DNA of 34,763 nt from positions 1 to 34,763 of the forward strand of contig DASTZC010000115.1 of the NCBI GenBank assembly GCA_035764505.1, read 5' to 3'. The notes under the pieces were generated by a model. That model was not told where the DNA came from and did no database searches. It saw only the letters and a program-made list of their open reading frames with translations. Each line of letters starts with the position of its first letter. Positions within the stretch are counted from its first letter, which is position 1. The DNA is from Candidatus Polarisedimenticolia bacterium (lineage in GTDB: Bacteria > Acidobacteriota > Polarisedimenticolia > Gp22-AA2 > AA152). Made by a program: the position numbers and the translations under genes. Positions 13,375 to 21,811 of this stretch are shown here, one piece after another.

Positions 13375-15891
13375 ATGCGGATTCCGGCTTTTCGAGGCTG
13401 CTTTAGAGGTGCGGCGGCCCTCGCCATCGGCATTGCGGCAGCCGGTCCGGCAGCCGCGGCTACCGACCTTCCCCTCGGACAGGTTCCGACGCTCGTCGTC
13501 TTCACGCCCATCTCCGTGGAAACCGATCCTGCCGACGGTACCTCCTGGATCGCCGATCAATACCTGTCCCGCCTGGTCCAGGCGCTGCCCGACGGGTCGC
13601 CGATCAAATCGTTGCCGGCCGCCGCATTCGGCGGCGGCCGGATCGCCGGCGTCACCCTCGAGCCGGGGGCATCCGGCTGCCTGTGGGTGAGCGATCCCGA
13701 CGCGCAGCGGCTCGTGCGCCTCACCCGCGGGGGCCTGCCCGCCGGAGAGTTGTCGGTCGGAGCGCTGGGGATCACCAATCCCGCCGATCTGGCTTACGAC
13801 GCGCGCGACGGGACGCTGTTCGTCGCCGATTCCACCGCCCGATCGGTGTTCAACATCCAGCCCGTGGACAGCGATGCCAACGGGCTTCCTGATCAGGCGC
13901 AGCTTCTGGATCTCTTCAGCACGATCCCGCTCGGCTCCGACAACCCGATGGGCCTTGCGCTCGACCCTGCGGCCGGCCATCTCTATCTCTCAGATCCGGC
14001 GCTGGACCGGGTCTTCGATCTGGATCTCTCCGGTGCGCTGCAGGGCTCCTTCGATACCGGCAGCGTGGGCGGCACGTCGATCACCGGGCTGTCCTGGGAC
14101 GCGGCGGCGGGGACCCTGGTGGCCGCCGATGCCGCCCGCAAGATCCTGCGCCTCTCTCCGGGCGGGTCGCTGCTGGGGCTGCGGAACAGCGCGCCTTTCG
14201 GAACCCTCTCGCCGCAGGGCATCGCCTGGGACCCCGCGACCTCGACGCTGCTCGCGGTCTCCGGAGAGCGCAAGCTCATCCGCTTCCGCCCGGAGCCGGC
14301 GGGGGCACCCGCCTCCATCGGCGGCATCGACCTGATGCGTCAGGAATGGACGACTCCTTTCACTTCGATTGCCCCGGCCGGCATCGCGGTGGTGTCCGGG
14401 AGCTCGGATCGCTACGTGCTGGACAGCATCCAGGACCGCGTCTTTCGCGTGAGCCCGCAGGGGAATTCGCTGGGCTTCTTCGACACGGGCCCCGCCGGGG
14501 CCGCCTCCCCCACGGGGATCGCCGCCGGTCCGACGGGCGATTTCTATCTGACCGACAATGTCGCGCGCCGCGTCGTCCGGGTCACGGCCGCAGGAGCGGG
14601 ACTCGGCAGCTTCTCGACCTCGCCGTTCAAGCACAAGCCCCAGGGAGAGCCGCCGTGCAACGACCCGCGCGGGATCACCTACGACCCCGCGTCGGATCAT
14701 CTCTTCGTCGCCGATTTCCAGGAGGCGAGGGTCTTCGAGATCACCCTCACCGGCTCCTTCGTGGCCGCTTTCAGCACTCTGCCGGCGGCGCCCTATCCGA
14801 CGGACCTGGCCCTGGATCCCGCTGCCGGCCGCCTCACCGTGAGCGACAGCAGCGGCACTTACGCCGAGTTCACCCGCAGCGGAGCCTTCCTGCGCAAGTA
14901 CGCGGGGGTGCCCGCCACCGTCGACCTCTCCGGATCCACGGGCGTGTCGGTTGATCCCGACTCGCAGGTCCGCGTCCTGAGTGATCCTTCGCGGCAGGTG
15001 GTTTACTTCGTGTCGCCTTCGGGATCCACCCTGGGGCAGATCTCGCTTCAACCCTATGGGCTGGCCAGCCCGACGGGGGCGGCCTGGCTGGCTTCTGAAT
15101 CGCGCCTGTTCGCGGTGGACGGGGCGAGCCTTCGTCTCTACTCGATCACCCCCGGCCCGGATCAGGTGTTCGGAAACGCCGATGACGTGTCGGCCTGGAC
15201 TTCCGTGGCCGCCTACGGCAGCTCCGACCCGGAAGGGGTGGTGCTGAACCGGGCGGCGGGCAAGGTCGGATGGGCCGATCAGAGCCTGGGAAGACTGTTC
15301 TGGCTGACGACTTCCTTGCTCTACTCGGGATTTGTCGACCTGGCCCCTGCGGGAGCATCCACGCCGCGGGGAGCCGACCAGGACCCGACGAGCGGCTTCC
15401 TGTTCGCCAGCGATCCGGTCTCCGGCCTGGTGATCGCCGATGCCAGCGGCGCCGCAACGCAGGCCATGGCCTGGGAGCCCCTTGGAATTGCCGATCCGTG
15501 GGGAATCGGGCTGAGCCCCGCGGAAGAATCGGCGCTGGTGATCGATCGCTCGGGGCCGGCGCTGAAGAGCGTCGATCTGGGGTCTTTCTTCGCTCCGGAG
15601 GTGCAGGCGCTCCAGGTGTTGGAGCCCGCCGAAATCAGCTGGCAGACCCGACCCGTCTTCCAGGGCTACCAGCTGTTCCGAGGCTCGCTGCTGCTGCTGC
15701 CGACCGGCTCGTTGGGGGGCTGCTTCTGGACCGGCTCCTATCCTCCCGCCTCCGACCCCGAAACACCTTCCCAGGGGGATGGCTGGTTCTACCTGGTGGC
15801 CGGGAAGAATGCGGGAGGGGTGGGAGATCTGGGCCGGAAAGGAGATGGAACTCCCCGATCCCTCGATGCGGTCTCGCCTCTTTGTCCATGA
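13375..15891 (+). CDS. Secreted NHL/beta-propeller repeat protein
   Basis: The protein has 838 residues with a signal peptide at about 1-28 (GAAALAIGIAAAGPAAAA). From there to about residue 740 it consists of repeated four-stranded blade-like units containing variants of GLALDPAAGHLYLSDPALDRVFDLD, IAWDPATSTLLAVSGERKLIRF and ITYDPASDHLFVADFQEARVFEI, typical of NHL-type or SMP-30-like propellers. The last ~85 residues look like a fibronectin III-type cap ending GWFYLVAGKNAGGVGDLGRKGDGTPR, a C-terminal style common in secreted proteins of this sort of organism. The ATG at 13375 has GAGAGGGG about 7 nt upstream. It is probably extracellular or periplasmic; the ligand is unknown. Confidence 0.8.
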   Translation: MRIPAFRGCFRGAAALAIGIAAAGPAAAATDLPLGQVPTLVVFTPISVETDPADGTSWIADQYLSRLVQALPDGSPIKSLPAAAFGGGRIAGVTLEPGASGCLWVSDPDAQRLVRLTRGGLPAGELSVGALGITNPADLAYDARDGTLFVADSTARSVFNIQPVDSDANGLPDQAQLLDLFSTIPLGSDNPMGLALDPAAGHLYLSDPALDRVFDLDLSGALQGSFDTGSVGGTSITGLSWDAAAGTLVAADAARKILRLSPGGSLLGLRNSAPFGTLSPQGIAWDPATSTLLAVSGERKLIRFRPEPAGAPASIGGIDLMRQEWTTPFTSIAPAGIAVVSGSSDRYVLDSIQDRVFRVSPQGNSLGFFDTGPAGAASPTGIAAGPTGDFYLTDNVARRVVRVTAAGAGLGSFSTSPFKHKPQGEPPCNDPRGITYDPASDHLFVADFQEARVFEITLTGSFVAAFSTLPAAPYPTDLALDPAAGRLTVSDSSGTYAEFTRSGAFLRKYAGVPATVDLSGSTGVSVDPDSQVRVLSDPSRQVVYFVSPSGSTLGQISLQPYGLASPTGAAWLASESRLFAVDGASLRLYSITPGPDQVFGNADDVSAWTSVAAYGSSDPEGVVLNRAAGKVGWADQSLGRLFWLTTSLLYSGFVDLAPAGASTPRGADQDPTSGFLFASDPVSGLVIADASGAATQAMAWEPLGIADPWGIGLSPAEESALVIDRSGPALKSVDLGSFFAPEVQALQVLEPAEISWQTRPVFQGYQLFRGSLLLLPTGSLGGCFWTGSYPPASDPETPSQGDGWFYLVAGKNAGGVGDLGRKGDGTPRSLDAVSPLCP

Positions 15892-15971
15892 TCCCTACAG
15901 AAAGTGAGAAAAAAACGGACAGTTCCACGTTGACAAGCAACGATTTCACGGTACCTAGACAAATGAAGTCT

Positions 15972-16001
15972 GTCCAGCCTGGACGGAGAGGGGGCCGTCC
16001 A
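15972..16001 (+). promoter_or_regulatory. Overlapping alternative hairpins upstream of 16112
   Basis: GTCCA-GCC-TGGAC (15972-15984) and TGGACGG-8 nt-CCGTCCA (15980-16001) share the TGGAC arm and cannot form together. They lie about 110 nt before the next start codon. A TTGACA occurs at 15930-15935, but without a good -10 at the right distance. The rest of the 220-nt gap shows nothing clear. Confidence 0.25.
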
Positions 16002-16111
16002 GCCATGTTTGCTCGTCCGGACCCGATTCACCAATTCTCCTGATCGCGCCGCTGGATACGTTTTCCCCTGTTCCGGGGCGCCCTTCAGAAAACGATGGCG
16101 TGGGAGGCACC

Positions 16112-16645
16112 ATGACGAGAAAGCCCTGCAAGGCCTGGCTCGCATTGTTCGTTCTCGCGATTGCCGTGGCCCCGGTCTGCGCGGCGGGTTCCGGCAAGGA
16201 GCCGGGAGCGAAAGGGAAGCCCGCTCCGGCGATGGAGGTCGAGCCGTCACCGCCGCTCGCCCTGGATGTGAAGATGGTGAAGCTGCAGAAGAACTCCAAC
16301 GGCGGCGTCGCCTCCCTGAATCTCGATGCCCTGGCTTCGGTCGAGCTGAAGGAAGTGACGGTGACGGTGACGCTGCCGCCGAACGTCAGCTTCGCCGACG
16401 GCAGCCACGTCTTCACCCAGACCGTCGATCTCTCGGCCGGACAGGACCTCAAGATTCCCAAGGACCTGCTGGTGGCCAAGGACGGCAAGTACATCGTCAG
16501 CGTCGAAGCGGCAGGCACGACGACCAAGGGAAAGGCGGTCCGTCGCGGACTTTCTTACAGACTTCTGGTGGGTGCGCAGGACACGCTGCCTCCCGTCAAG
16601 GACGGCGCGATCGAGTACCAGGGCGTCTCCGACGGAGGCAACTGA
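16112..16645 (+). CDS. Small secreted protein of unknown function
   Basis: The protein has 177 residues and starts at ATG 16112, with GGGAGG about 5 nt upstream. A signal peptide occupies about 1-26 (AWLALFVLAIAVAPVCAA). After a Lys/Pro-rich linker, the main domain (LALDVKMVKLQKNSNGG, LKEVTVTVTLPPNVSFADG, GKYIVSVEAAGTT) reads as a single immunoglobulin-like beta-sandwich. It lies 3 nt before the metallopeptidase-like gene and is probably in the same transcript, so it may be a partner, chaperone or pro-domain-like companion of that protein. No family is recognised. Confidence 0.65.
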   Translation: MTRKPCKAWLALFVLAIAVAPVCAAGSGKEPGAKGKPAPAMEVEPSPPLALDVKMVKLQKNSNGGVASLNLDALASVELKEVTVTVTLPPNVSFADGSHVFTQTVDLSAGQDLKIPKDLLVAKDGKYIVSVEAAGTTTKGKAVRRGLSYRLLVGAQDTLPPVKDGAIEYQGVSDGGN

Positions 16646-16648
16646 GTC

Positions 16649-18961
16649 ATGGGCCTCCGCAGAGCAGTCATCCTCCTGGCATTGATGGTGGCGGGAGCCG
16701 TTCCCGTCTTCGCCAACTGGACGGCGAGCGGCACCTTCCGCTACGTCGACCGTGAATTCGACCAGAGTGGTTTCACCGGCGTGGAGCCTTCGCTCCCGAT
16801 CCGCTTCGCCACCGTGCAGGTGCGCGATGCCAACGCCAACGGAGGCAACGCGCTGTTGGCGACCGGTTCCACCGACGCCAGCGGCAATTTCAGCATTGCC
16901 GTGAACGACTCGAAGACCCGCACGGTACTGGTGCGGATCCTGACGAACTCCACCGCGATCGCGACGCTGTTCCTGAAGGTGGAGAACATCATCATCCCCA
17001 AGAACCCCTATGCCGTCTCGAGCGCCAATGTCCCGAACCACAGTCCCAGTACCAACGTGAACTTCGGCACCATCACGGCGGCGATCGGCGCGGGTGGCGA
17101 GGCGTTCAACCTTTACGACGTTGCGCTGCGCTCGGTGGACTACATCGCCGCGCTGAACGGCGCGCGGCCCGGCTCGACCAACCTCCTGACCCTGGAATGG
17201 GAGCCGAATGCGGGTGCGACGACGTCGACCTATGACCCCGCCAACAAGCGGATCCGCGTCGGCGACGTTTCGGGCTACAACGATACGGTCGTTCTGCACG
17301 AAACCGGCCATTACGCCTACCATCTGAACTCCGGCAACGACAATCCCGGCGGTGTGCACCACCTCACCGACTGCAACCAGGACATCCGCCTGGCCTACGA
17401 CGAAGGACGCGCCACCTGGTTCGGTCAGTCGGTAAGGCGGTTCTACGGCCTGTCGAGGCCCGATCTCTACGTCAAGACCACCGGCGCGCCGGGACCGGGC
17501 AACCTCGATTTCTACTTCAACGTGGAGAGCGAGACGCCCTACTACTGCGACGGCGGCGCCAGCGAGGTTTCGGTCTACGCGGCACTATGGGACATCAACG
17601 ACGGCGCCGGCACGGCCGACGGCTCGCCGGGCGTGGACGACGACACCCTGTCGCGCCCGGATGCCGACAACTGGGACGTCGACAAGAACTACGTGATCAC
17701 GGCCACGAACCGCAGCATCGAGGACTTCTGGGACGGCTGGTTCACGCGCGGCAAGGGCTTCAAATCTTCCATGGAAGCGACCTTCGACCTGACGAACATC
17801 GAGTTCTTCCAGGACGCGAGCGAGCCGAACGACACCTCCGGGACGGCCATGCCCAACGCAGGCAACGGCTCCCCGGTCCATCTGACCTATTTCTCCGACT
17901 CGAACGGGGACGGCATCGGCTCCGCCGACAACGACTTCTTTTCTTTCAATGCCTCGGCCGGGAACCCCTACACCATCGAGACGCTGAACTCGTGGGGGGA
18001 CGCGAATACCTCTCTCGAGCTGCTCGCCTCGAACGGAAGCACGGTCCTCGCCACGGGCTCGACCTTGATTAACTACACCCCGTCCAGCAGCGGGACCCTC
18101 TACGTGCGCTCCTTCCATGCCGCGGATTTCGGCATCTACGGCTCCTATGATCTCAAGATCAGCGGCAACGCCGTGGCGGACAACGACGGAGACACCTACA
18201 ACAACCTGGTCGACTGCAACGACAATGATCCCTCGATCCACCCCGGAGCGACTGAGATTTGTGACGGGATCGACCAGAACTGCGACGGGGTGCGCGATGA
18301 GGGGTTCCCCAACGCCGACGGTGACGGCTGGGCCGCCTGCGGCGGCGACTGCAACGACAGCAACGCCGCGATCAATCCCGGCGCGACCGAGGTCTGCAAC
18401 GGGGTGGACGACAATTGCGCCGGCGGGATCGATGAAGGCTTCGACGGCGACGGCGACGGCTACACCAGCTGCGGCGGCGACTGCAACAACGCCAACGCCG
18501 CGATCCACCCGGGTGCGACCGAGGTCTGCAATGGGGTGGACGATAATTGCGCCGGCGGGATCGACGAAGGGTTCGACCTCGACGGCGACGGGTTCACGAC
18601 CTGCGGCGGCGATTGCAACGACGCCAATCCGGCGGTGCGGCCGAACGCGACCGAGAACTGCACCAACGGCATCGACGACAACTGCAACAATCTGACCGAT
18701 GGCCAGGAGCCCAGCTGCCAGGTCGACACCGTCGTGATTACCAAGGCGGAGTGGAAGACCGCCGGGAAGAAGCTGACCATCTGGGCCACCAGCACCGCCG
18801 CTCCGAGCGCCACGCTCACGGTGGTGGGCTTCGGGACCATGACTTACGATTCGGTCAACAACCGGTACACCCTGACGAGAAACAACGTGGGCAATCCGGG
18901 CACCGTCACGGTGACTTCGAGCCAGGGAGGTTCCGACACCGAGCCGGTCACCGTCCTCTAG
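16649..18961 (+). CDS. Secreted metallopeptidase-like protein with PPC domain and MopE-type repeats
   Basis: The protein has 770 residues with a signal peptide at about 1-23. Residues 217-221 are HETGH, the zinc-binding HExxH motif, and E252 in DEGRATWF is a plausible third ligand, as in gluzincins. Residues about 420-500 resemble the bacterial pre-peptidase C-terminal (PPC) domain. Residues 523-690 hold four MopE-type repeats, each with DxDGDG, CGGDCND and CNGVDDNCAGGIDEGF elements. These are paired-Cys, Asp-rich putative metal-binding units. The C-terminal ~75 residues look like an immunoglobulin-like domain. Substrate specificity is unknown, and proteolysis is inferred from the motif only. 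A strong terminator follows. Confidence 0.78.
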   Translation: MGLRRAVILLALMVAGAVPVFANWTASGTFRYVDREFDQSGFTGVEPSLPIRFATVQVRDANANGGNALLATGSTDASGNFSIAVNDSKTRTVLVRILTNSTAIATLFLKVENIIIPKNPYAVSSANVPNHSPSTNVNFGTITAAIGAGGEAFNLYDVALRSVDYIAALNGARPGSTNLLTLEWEPNAGATTSTYDPANKRIRVGDVSGYNDTVVLHETGHYAYHLNSGNDNPGGVHHLTDCNQDIRLAYDEGRATWFGQSVRRFYGLSRPDLYVKTTGAPGPGNLDFYFNVESETPYYCDGGASEVSVYAALWDINDGAGTADGSPGVDDDTLSRPDADNWDVDKNYVITATNRSIEDFWDGWFTRGKGFKSSMEATFDLTNIEFFQDASEPNDTSGTAMPNAGNGSPVHLTYFSDSNGDGIGSADNDFFSFNASAGNPYTIETLNSWGDANTSLELLASNGSTVLATGSTLINYTPSSSGTLYVRSFHAADFGIYGSYDLKISGNAVADNDGDTYNNLVDCNDNDPSIHPGATEICDGIDQNCDGVRDEGFPNADGDGWAACGGDCNDSNAAINPGATEVCNGVDDNCAGGIDEGFDGDGDGYTSCGGDCNNANAAIHPGATEVCNGVDDNCAGGIDEGFDLDGDGFTTCGGDCNDANPAVRPNATENCTNGIDDNCNNLTDGQEPSCQVDTVVITKAEWKTAGKKLTIWATSTAAPSATLTVVGFGTMTYDSVNNRYTLTRNNVGNPGTVTVTSSQGGSDTEPVTVL
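18215..18718 (+). repeat. Tandem MopE-type coding repeats (four units of about 130 nt)
   Basis: Four in-frame repeats lie in the 3' part of the metallopeptidase-like gene. The second and third are nearly identical at the protein level (GATEVCNGVDDNCAGGIDEGF in both), pointing to recent duplication. The first and fourth are more diverged. Confidence 0.85.
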
Positions 18962-18987
18962 GGCGGATCAATCGCCGTAAGAATCAA

Positions 18988-19032
18988 AGCCCCCGCTCCG
19001 GATTGTCTCCGGGGCGGGGGCTCTTGTTTTTT
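18988..19032 (+). terminator. Strong intrinsic terminator
   Basis: A 15-bp stem (AGCCCCCGCTCCGGA at 18988-19002 with its complement at 19008-19022, one G-U pair) is followed after 4 nt by TTTTTT at 19027-19032. It ends the plus-strand unit and may also stop minus-strand transcripts of the TPR gene. Confidence 0.92.
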
Positions 19033-19041
19033 CGGGAGGAA

Positions 19042-19521
19042 TCAGGCCTGGACGAGAGGCTGGGCCTCCTGCCGCAGGAGGCTGCCCAGGAGCCGGTTCA
19101 GAGGATTGCCGCGCGACAGGAAAGGAAGGACCGGCCGGCGGCGCAGACCGAGATGGCGCAGGTCGCCGAGGATGCCGCGGTGCGAAGGATGCAGCTGCAA
19201 TCCGCGCAGGAGCATCGGATAGGCGCGGTCCCGACGTCCCATGCGCAGGTGCACCCGCGCCAGATTGTGGAAGAGATCGGGATTGTAGAACTCGACCGCC
19301 ACGGCGCTCTCGCACAGCTCGAGCGCGGTCTGCGACTTGGTGGACACCATGGCCAGGCAAAGGCCGTAAAAAGAGAGATACTTCGGCGGAGGCGCAATCT
19401 TCTCGACCTTCTTGGCCAGCTCGATGGCGGCTTCGAAGTAGGCCAGCCCCGAGAGGAAGTCCCCCTTGCTGACGGATCCCACTCCCTTGGCGAAGCTCTT
19501 TTCGGCGACGACGTTGCTCAT
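19042..19521 (-). CDS. TPR-repeat protein
   Basis: The protein has 159 residues and starts at ATG 19521, with GAGGAG about 5 nt upstream. It contains about three tetratricopeptide units (AKGVGSVSKGDFLSGLAYFEAAIELAKK, YLSFYGLCLAMVSTKSQTALELCESAV, PDLFHNLARVHLRMGRRDRAYPMLLRGLQLHP) and a basic tail. It has no signal peptide, so a cytoplasmic scaffold role is likely. Partners are unknown. It has its own promoter and is not clearly linked to ppiD, which lies upstream on the same strand. Confidence 0.75.
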   Translation of the reverse strand: MSNVVAEKSFAKGVGSVSKGDFLSGLAYFEAAIELAKKVEKIAPPPKYLSFYGLCLAMVSTKSQTALELCESAVAVEFYNPDLFHNLARVHLRMGRRDRAYPMLLRGLQLHPSHRGILGDLRHLGLRRRPVLPFLSRGNPLNRLLGSLLRQEAQPLVQA

Positions 19522-19572
19522 GCTCTCCTCACCCCCCGGCGTTGTCGGTGATGCGCGTGCGGATCTTTGTCG

Positions 19573-19600
19573 AATATAGGCCCGCCGGGAAGCGGGTCAA
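19573..19600 (-). promoter_or_regulatory. Putative promoter of the TPR gene
   Basis: On the minus strand, TTGACC (19600-19595) and TATATT (19578-19573) are separated by 16 nt, followed by a leader of about 45 nt. Confidence 0.6.
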
Positions 19601-19642
19601 TCACGACTCCGTAAGACGGGAGGGAGGATTGCCTCGCGGGCG

Positions 19643-21541
19643 TCAGGTCTTGTCGATCTGCTCGATCATCGCGGTGTTGATCTCGGTGCGGTGCCGGGCG
19701 CGCAGCTGCGCGAGGTAGGCACGGAAGAGCTGGTCGCGGCGCGCCCCGAGCAGGCTGTTGCGCAGGGTCTCCTTCTGCGTGTCGAAGCCCTGCATCGGAT
19801 CGGGTCGATCCGTCAGCCGCGCGAAGGCGACGGAGCCGTTGGGAAGGGAAAGGGGCGCGGGGGCCGCCCCCGGCGCCAGCGCGAACAACGTGTCGAGAGT
19901 GGAGGCATCGCCGCCCAACTCTCCCGCGGGGCCGCTTCTCGGGACCGCGCCGGTGTTCTTGATTTGCACCTTGAGCTTTTTGGCGAGCGCCGCGAGATCG
20001 CCCCCGCCGCCCGCCAGCTTGCGCGCCGACTCCACCCGCGCACTGCGCTGGATGTCCTCACGGACCCTGTCCCGCACGCTGGCGAGCGGCAGGGGAGCGG
20101 GCGGAGCGGCCTCGAGGTACTGCACCACCGCGATTCCGAGCGAGGTGCGCGTCGGGGCGCTCGACTCCCCGGGCTTGAGGGCGAAGAGCGCGGCCGAGAG
20201 CGCCGGCTGCGGGCCCAGCTCCGGAAAGGGCTCTCCCGCGTGCAGCGCCTTGAAGTCGCGGGGCTCGGCGCCGGCGGAGCTCGCCGCCTTGCCGAAATCG
20301 CCCGACGAAAGCGCGGCCGAAAAGCCTTCGGCGCGGCGCTGTGCCTCGGCGGCCACGCGGCCCTGCTTGAGGGCCTCGAGAATCTGAGGGCGCGCCTCCT
20401 CGAGGGTCAGCTCATGCGCAGGCTGTTGGTCGGTGAGCTTGATCACGTGAAAGCCGAAGGGAGTGCGCACCGGCTCCGACAGATCTCCCACCTTCATCGA
20501 CCAGGCTGCCTCGGCGAACTCGCGCACCATCTGATCGCGCGTGAAATAGCCGACGTCTCCCCCGGTGGCGGCGGTGGAATCCTCGGAGACCTCTTTCGCC
20601 ACCTTGACGAAATCCTCGCCCTGCCGCAGCCGGGAGAGCGCCTTGCGGATGCGCGCTTCCGCCGACTTCACGGCGTCGGCCGGGGCGTCGCTGGCCACCT
20701 TCACCAGGACGTGGCTGGCGCGACGCTTCTCGGGAACGGTGTAGAGCGACTTCTGGTCCTGCAGATACTGGGAGCGCACCTCGGATTCAGGGACGTCGAT
20801 CCCCTTGGCAATCTCCTTGAAGGAGAACAGCGCGACCTTCCCGGAGCGTCCCTCGCCCCCGGAGTAATCGGCCAGGTGCGCCTTGTAATAAACCTCGATC
20901 TCGGCGTCCGAGGGAGCCGCGGCGGAGAGGCGCGAGGCGTCCAGGATCAGGTATTCGAAGGTCGCCTTCTCATTCTGCCGCCGGAACACTTCCTTCAGCT
21001 CCGCCTCGGTGACCGCTGCCGAATCCTCGACCAGAGAGCGCAGCTTGTTCACCAGCAGCTGCCGCCGTACCGAAGACTCGAAATTCTCGAACATCACCGG
21101 GTTGGAGCGATACAGCTTCTCGTAGCGCTCGCGCCCCACGAAAGCGCCGTTCTGCTGGAAGGAAGGATCCTTCATGACGGCCTCGGCCACTTCCTGCCCC
21201 GTCACGCTCAGTCCGGCACGGCCCGCCTCTTTTTCCAGCAGGTCTCCGTCGATGAGCCGGTTGACGGCCGTAAGCCCTATCCTCAGGTAGGCGCGCTGGG
21301 AGTCGTACTGCGCCCCCAGCAGCTGGCGGTAGGTCGAATCGAGATTCCTCGCCTCGTCCTGGAATCTCTGGACGGAGATCACCTCGCCGTCCACCCGGGC
21401 GGCCCAGTCGGTGCGGTTGGCATCCTTCGTCCCGCTGACCAGGGCGCCGATGCCGTAGACGAACCCCAGAACGAAGGAGGCGATCACGATCCAGAGCACC
21501 CACTTGAGGTGCTTGAACTTCTCCCGAAAGACATTGAGCAT
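19643..21541 (-). CDS. ppiD: PpiD-type periplasmic peptidyl-prolyl isomerase/chaperone
   Basis: The protein has 632 residues. It has one N-terminal membrane anchor at about 12-33 (LKWVLWIVIASFVLGFVYGIGALV), a SurA/PpiD-type helical chaperone domain to about 240, and a parvulin rotamase domain at about 275-375. The rotamase carries RRASHVLVKV, GGDVGYFTRDQMVREFAEAAW and TPFGFHVIKL. A second, degenerate parvulin-like region (FPELGPQPALSAALFALKPGESSAPTRTSLGIAVVQYLE) follows, as in E. coli PpiD. It is inner-membrane anchored with its bulk in the periplasm, where it assists proteins leaving the Sec translocon. The ATG at 21541 has GGGGAG about 6 nt upstream. Confidence 0.88.
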   Translation of the reverse strand: MLNVFREKFKHLKWVLWIVIASFVLGFVYGIGALVSGTKDANRTDWAARVDGEVISVQRFQDEARNLDSTYRQLLGAQYDSQRAYLRIGLTAVNRLIDGDLLEKEAGRAGLSVTGQEVAEAVMKDPSFQQNGAFVGRERYEKLYRSNPVMFENFESSVRRQLLVNKLRSLVEDSAAVTEAELKEVFRRQNEKATFEYLILDASRLSAAAPSDAEIEVYYKAHLADYSGGEGRSGKVALFSFKEIAKGIDVPESEVRSQYLQDQKSLYTVPEKRRASHVLVKVASDAPADAVKSAEARIRKALSRLRQGEDFVKVAKEVSEDSTAATGGDVGYFTRDQMVREFAEAAWSMKVGDLSEPVRTPFGFHVIKLTDQQPAHELTLEEARPQILEALKQGRVAAEAQRRAEGFSAALSSGDFGKAASSAGAEPRDFKALHAGEPFPELGPQPALSAALFALKPGESSAPTRTSLGIAVVQYLEAAPPAPLPLASVRDRVREDIQRSARVESARKLAGGGGDLAALAKKLKVQIKNTGAVPRSGPAGELGGDASTLDTLFALAPGAAPAPLSLPNGSVAFARLTDRPDPMQGFDTQKETLRNSLLGARRDQLFRAYLAQLRARHRTEINTAMIEQIDKT

Positions 21542-21618
21542 GCCGACTCCCCGCGAGCCGGATCCGGAATCGGACCCAGCCGACCGTTTCCCGCCTCGTT
21601 AACCGGTTGGAACCGTGC

Positions 21619-21648
21619 ATTCTAGCGGAATCGTGCTCGCCGGATCAA
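21619..21648 (-). promoter_or_regulatory. Possible ppiD promoter
   Basis: On the minus strand, TTGATC (21648-21643) and TAGAAT (21624-21619) are separated by 18 nt. This is weaker than the other promoters in the window. Confidence 0.35.
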
Positions 21649-21681
21649 GACGGACCGGCGGGCCGGGCGGCGGGCTTCTCC

Positions 21682-21701
21682 TTTTGTTTCAAAGCGGTTG
21701 C
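21682..21701 (+). repeat. Copy 1 of a 20-nt element shared with the mreB leader
   Basis: This 20-nt stretch matches 24729-24748 at 17 of 20 positions, with consensus TTTTGTTTCRAASCGGTTRC. It runs into the -35 of the FecR-gene promoter. Confidence 0.35.
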
Positions 21702-21725
21702 CCTGCGGGACTTTCTTCCTATATT
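21698..21725 (+). promoter_or_regulatory. Putative promoter of the FecR-diguanylate cyclase pair
   Basis: TTGCCC at 21698-21703 and TATATT at 21720-21725 are separated by 16 nt, as in the promoter at 2196. A leader of about 80 nt follows. Confidence 0.55.
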
Positions 21726-21811
21726 TGACCCGGTGGCGGGACCGGACCGTCTCCGGAGATCCCGCTCGTGAGCCTCGTGTCCGTTTTACGCACGAAAAGG
21801 GGCGCTCGCCG

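Noticed and set aside
15930-15957. Promoter with TTGACA at 15930-15935
   Set aside because: The -10 position reads TACCTA or ACCTAG at 16-17 nt, too poor to call.
18215-18718. CRISPR or satellite array
   Set aside because: The repeats are in-frame coding MopE units, not short direct repeats with unique spacers.
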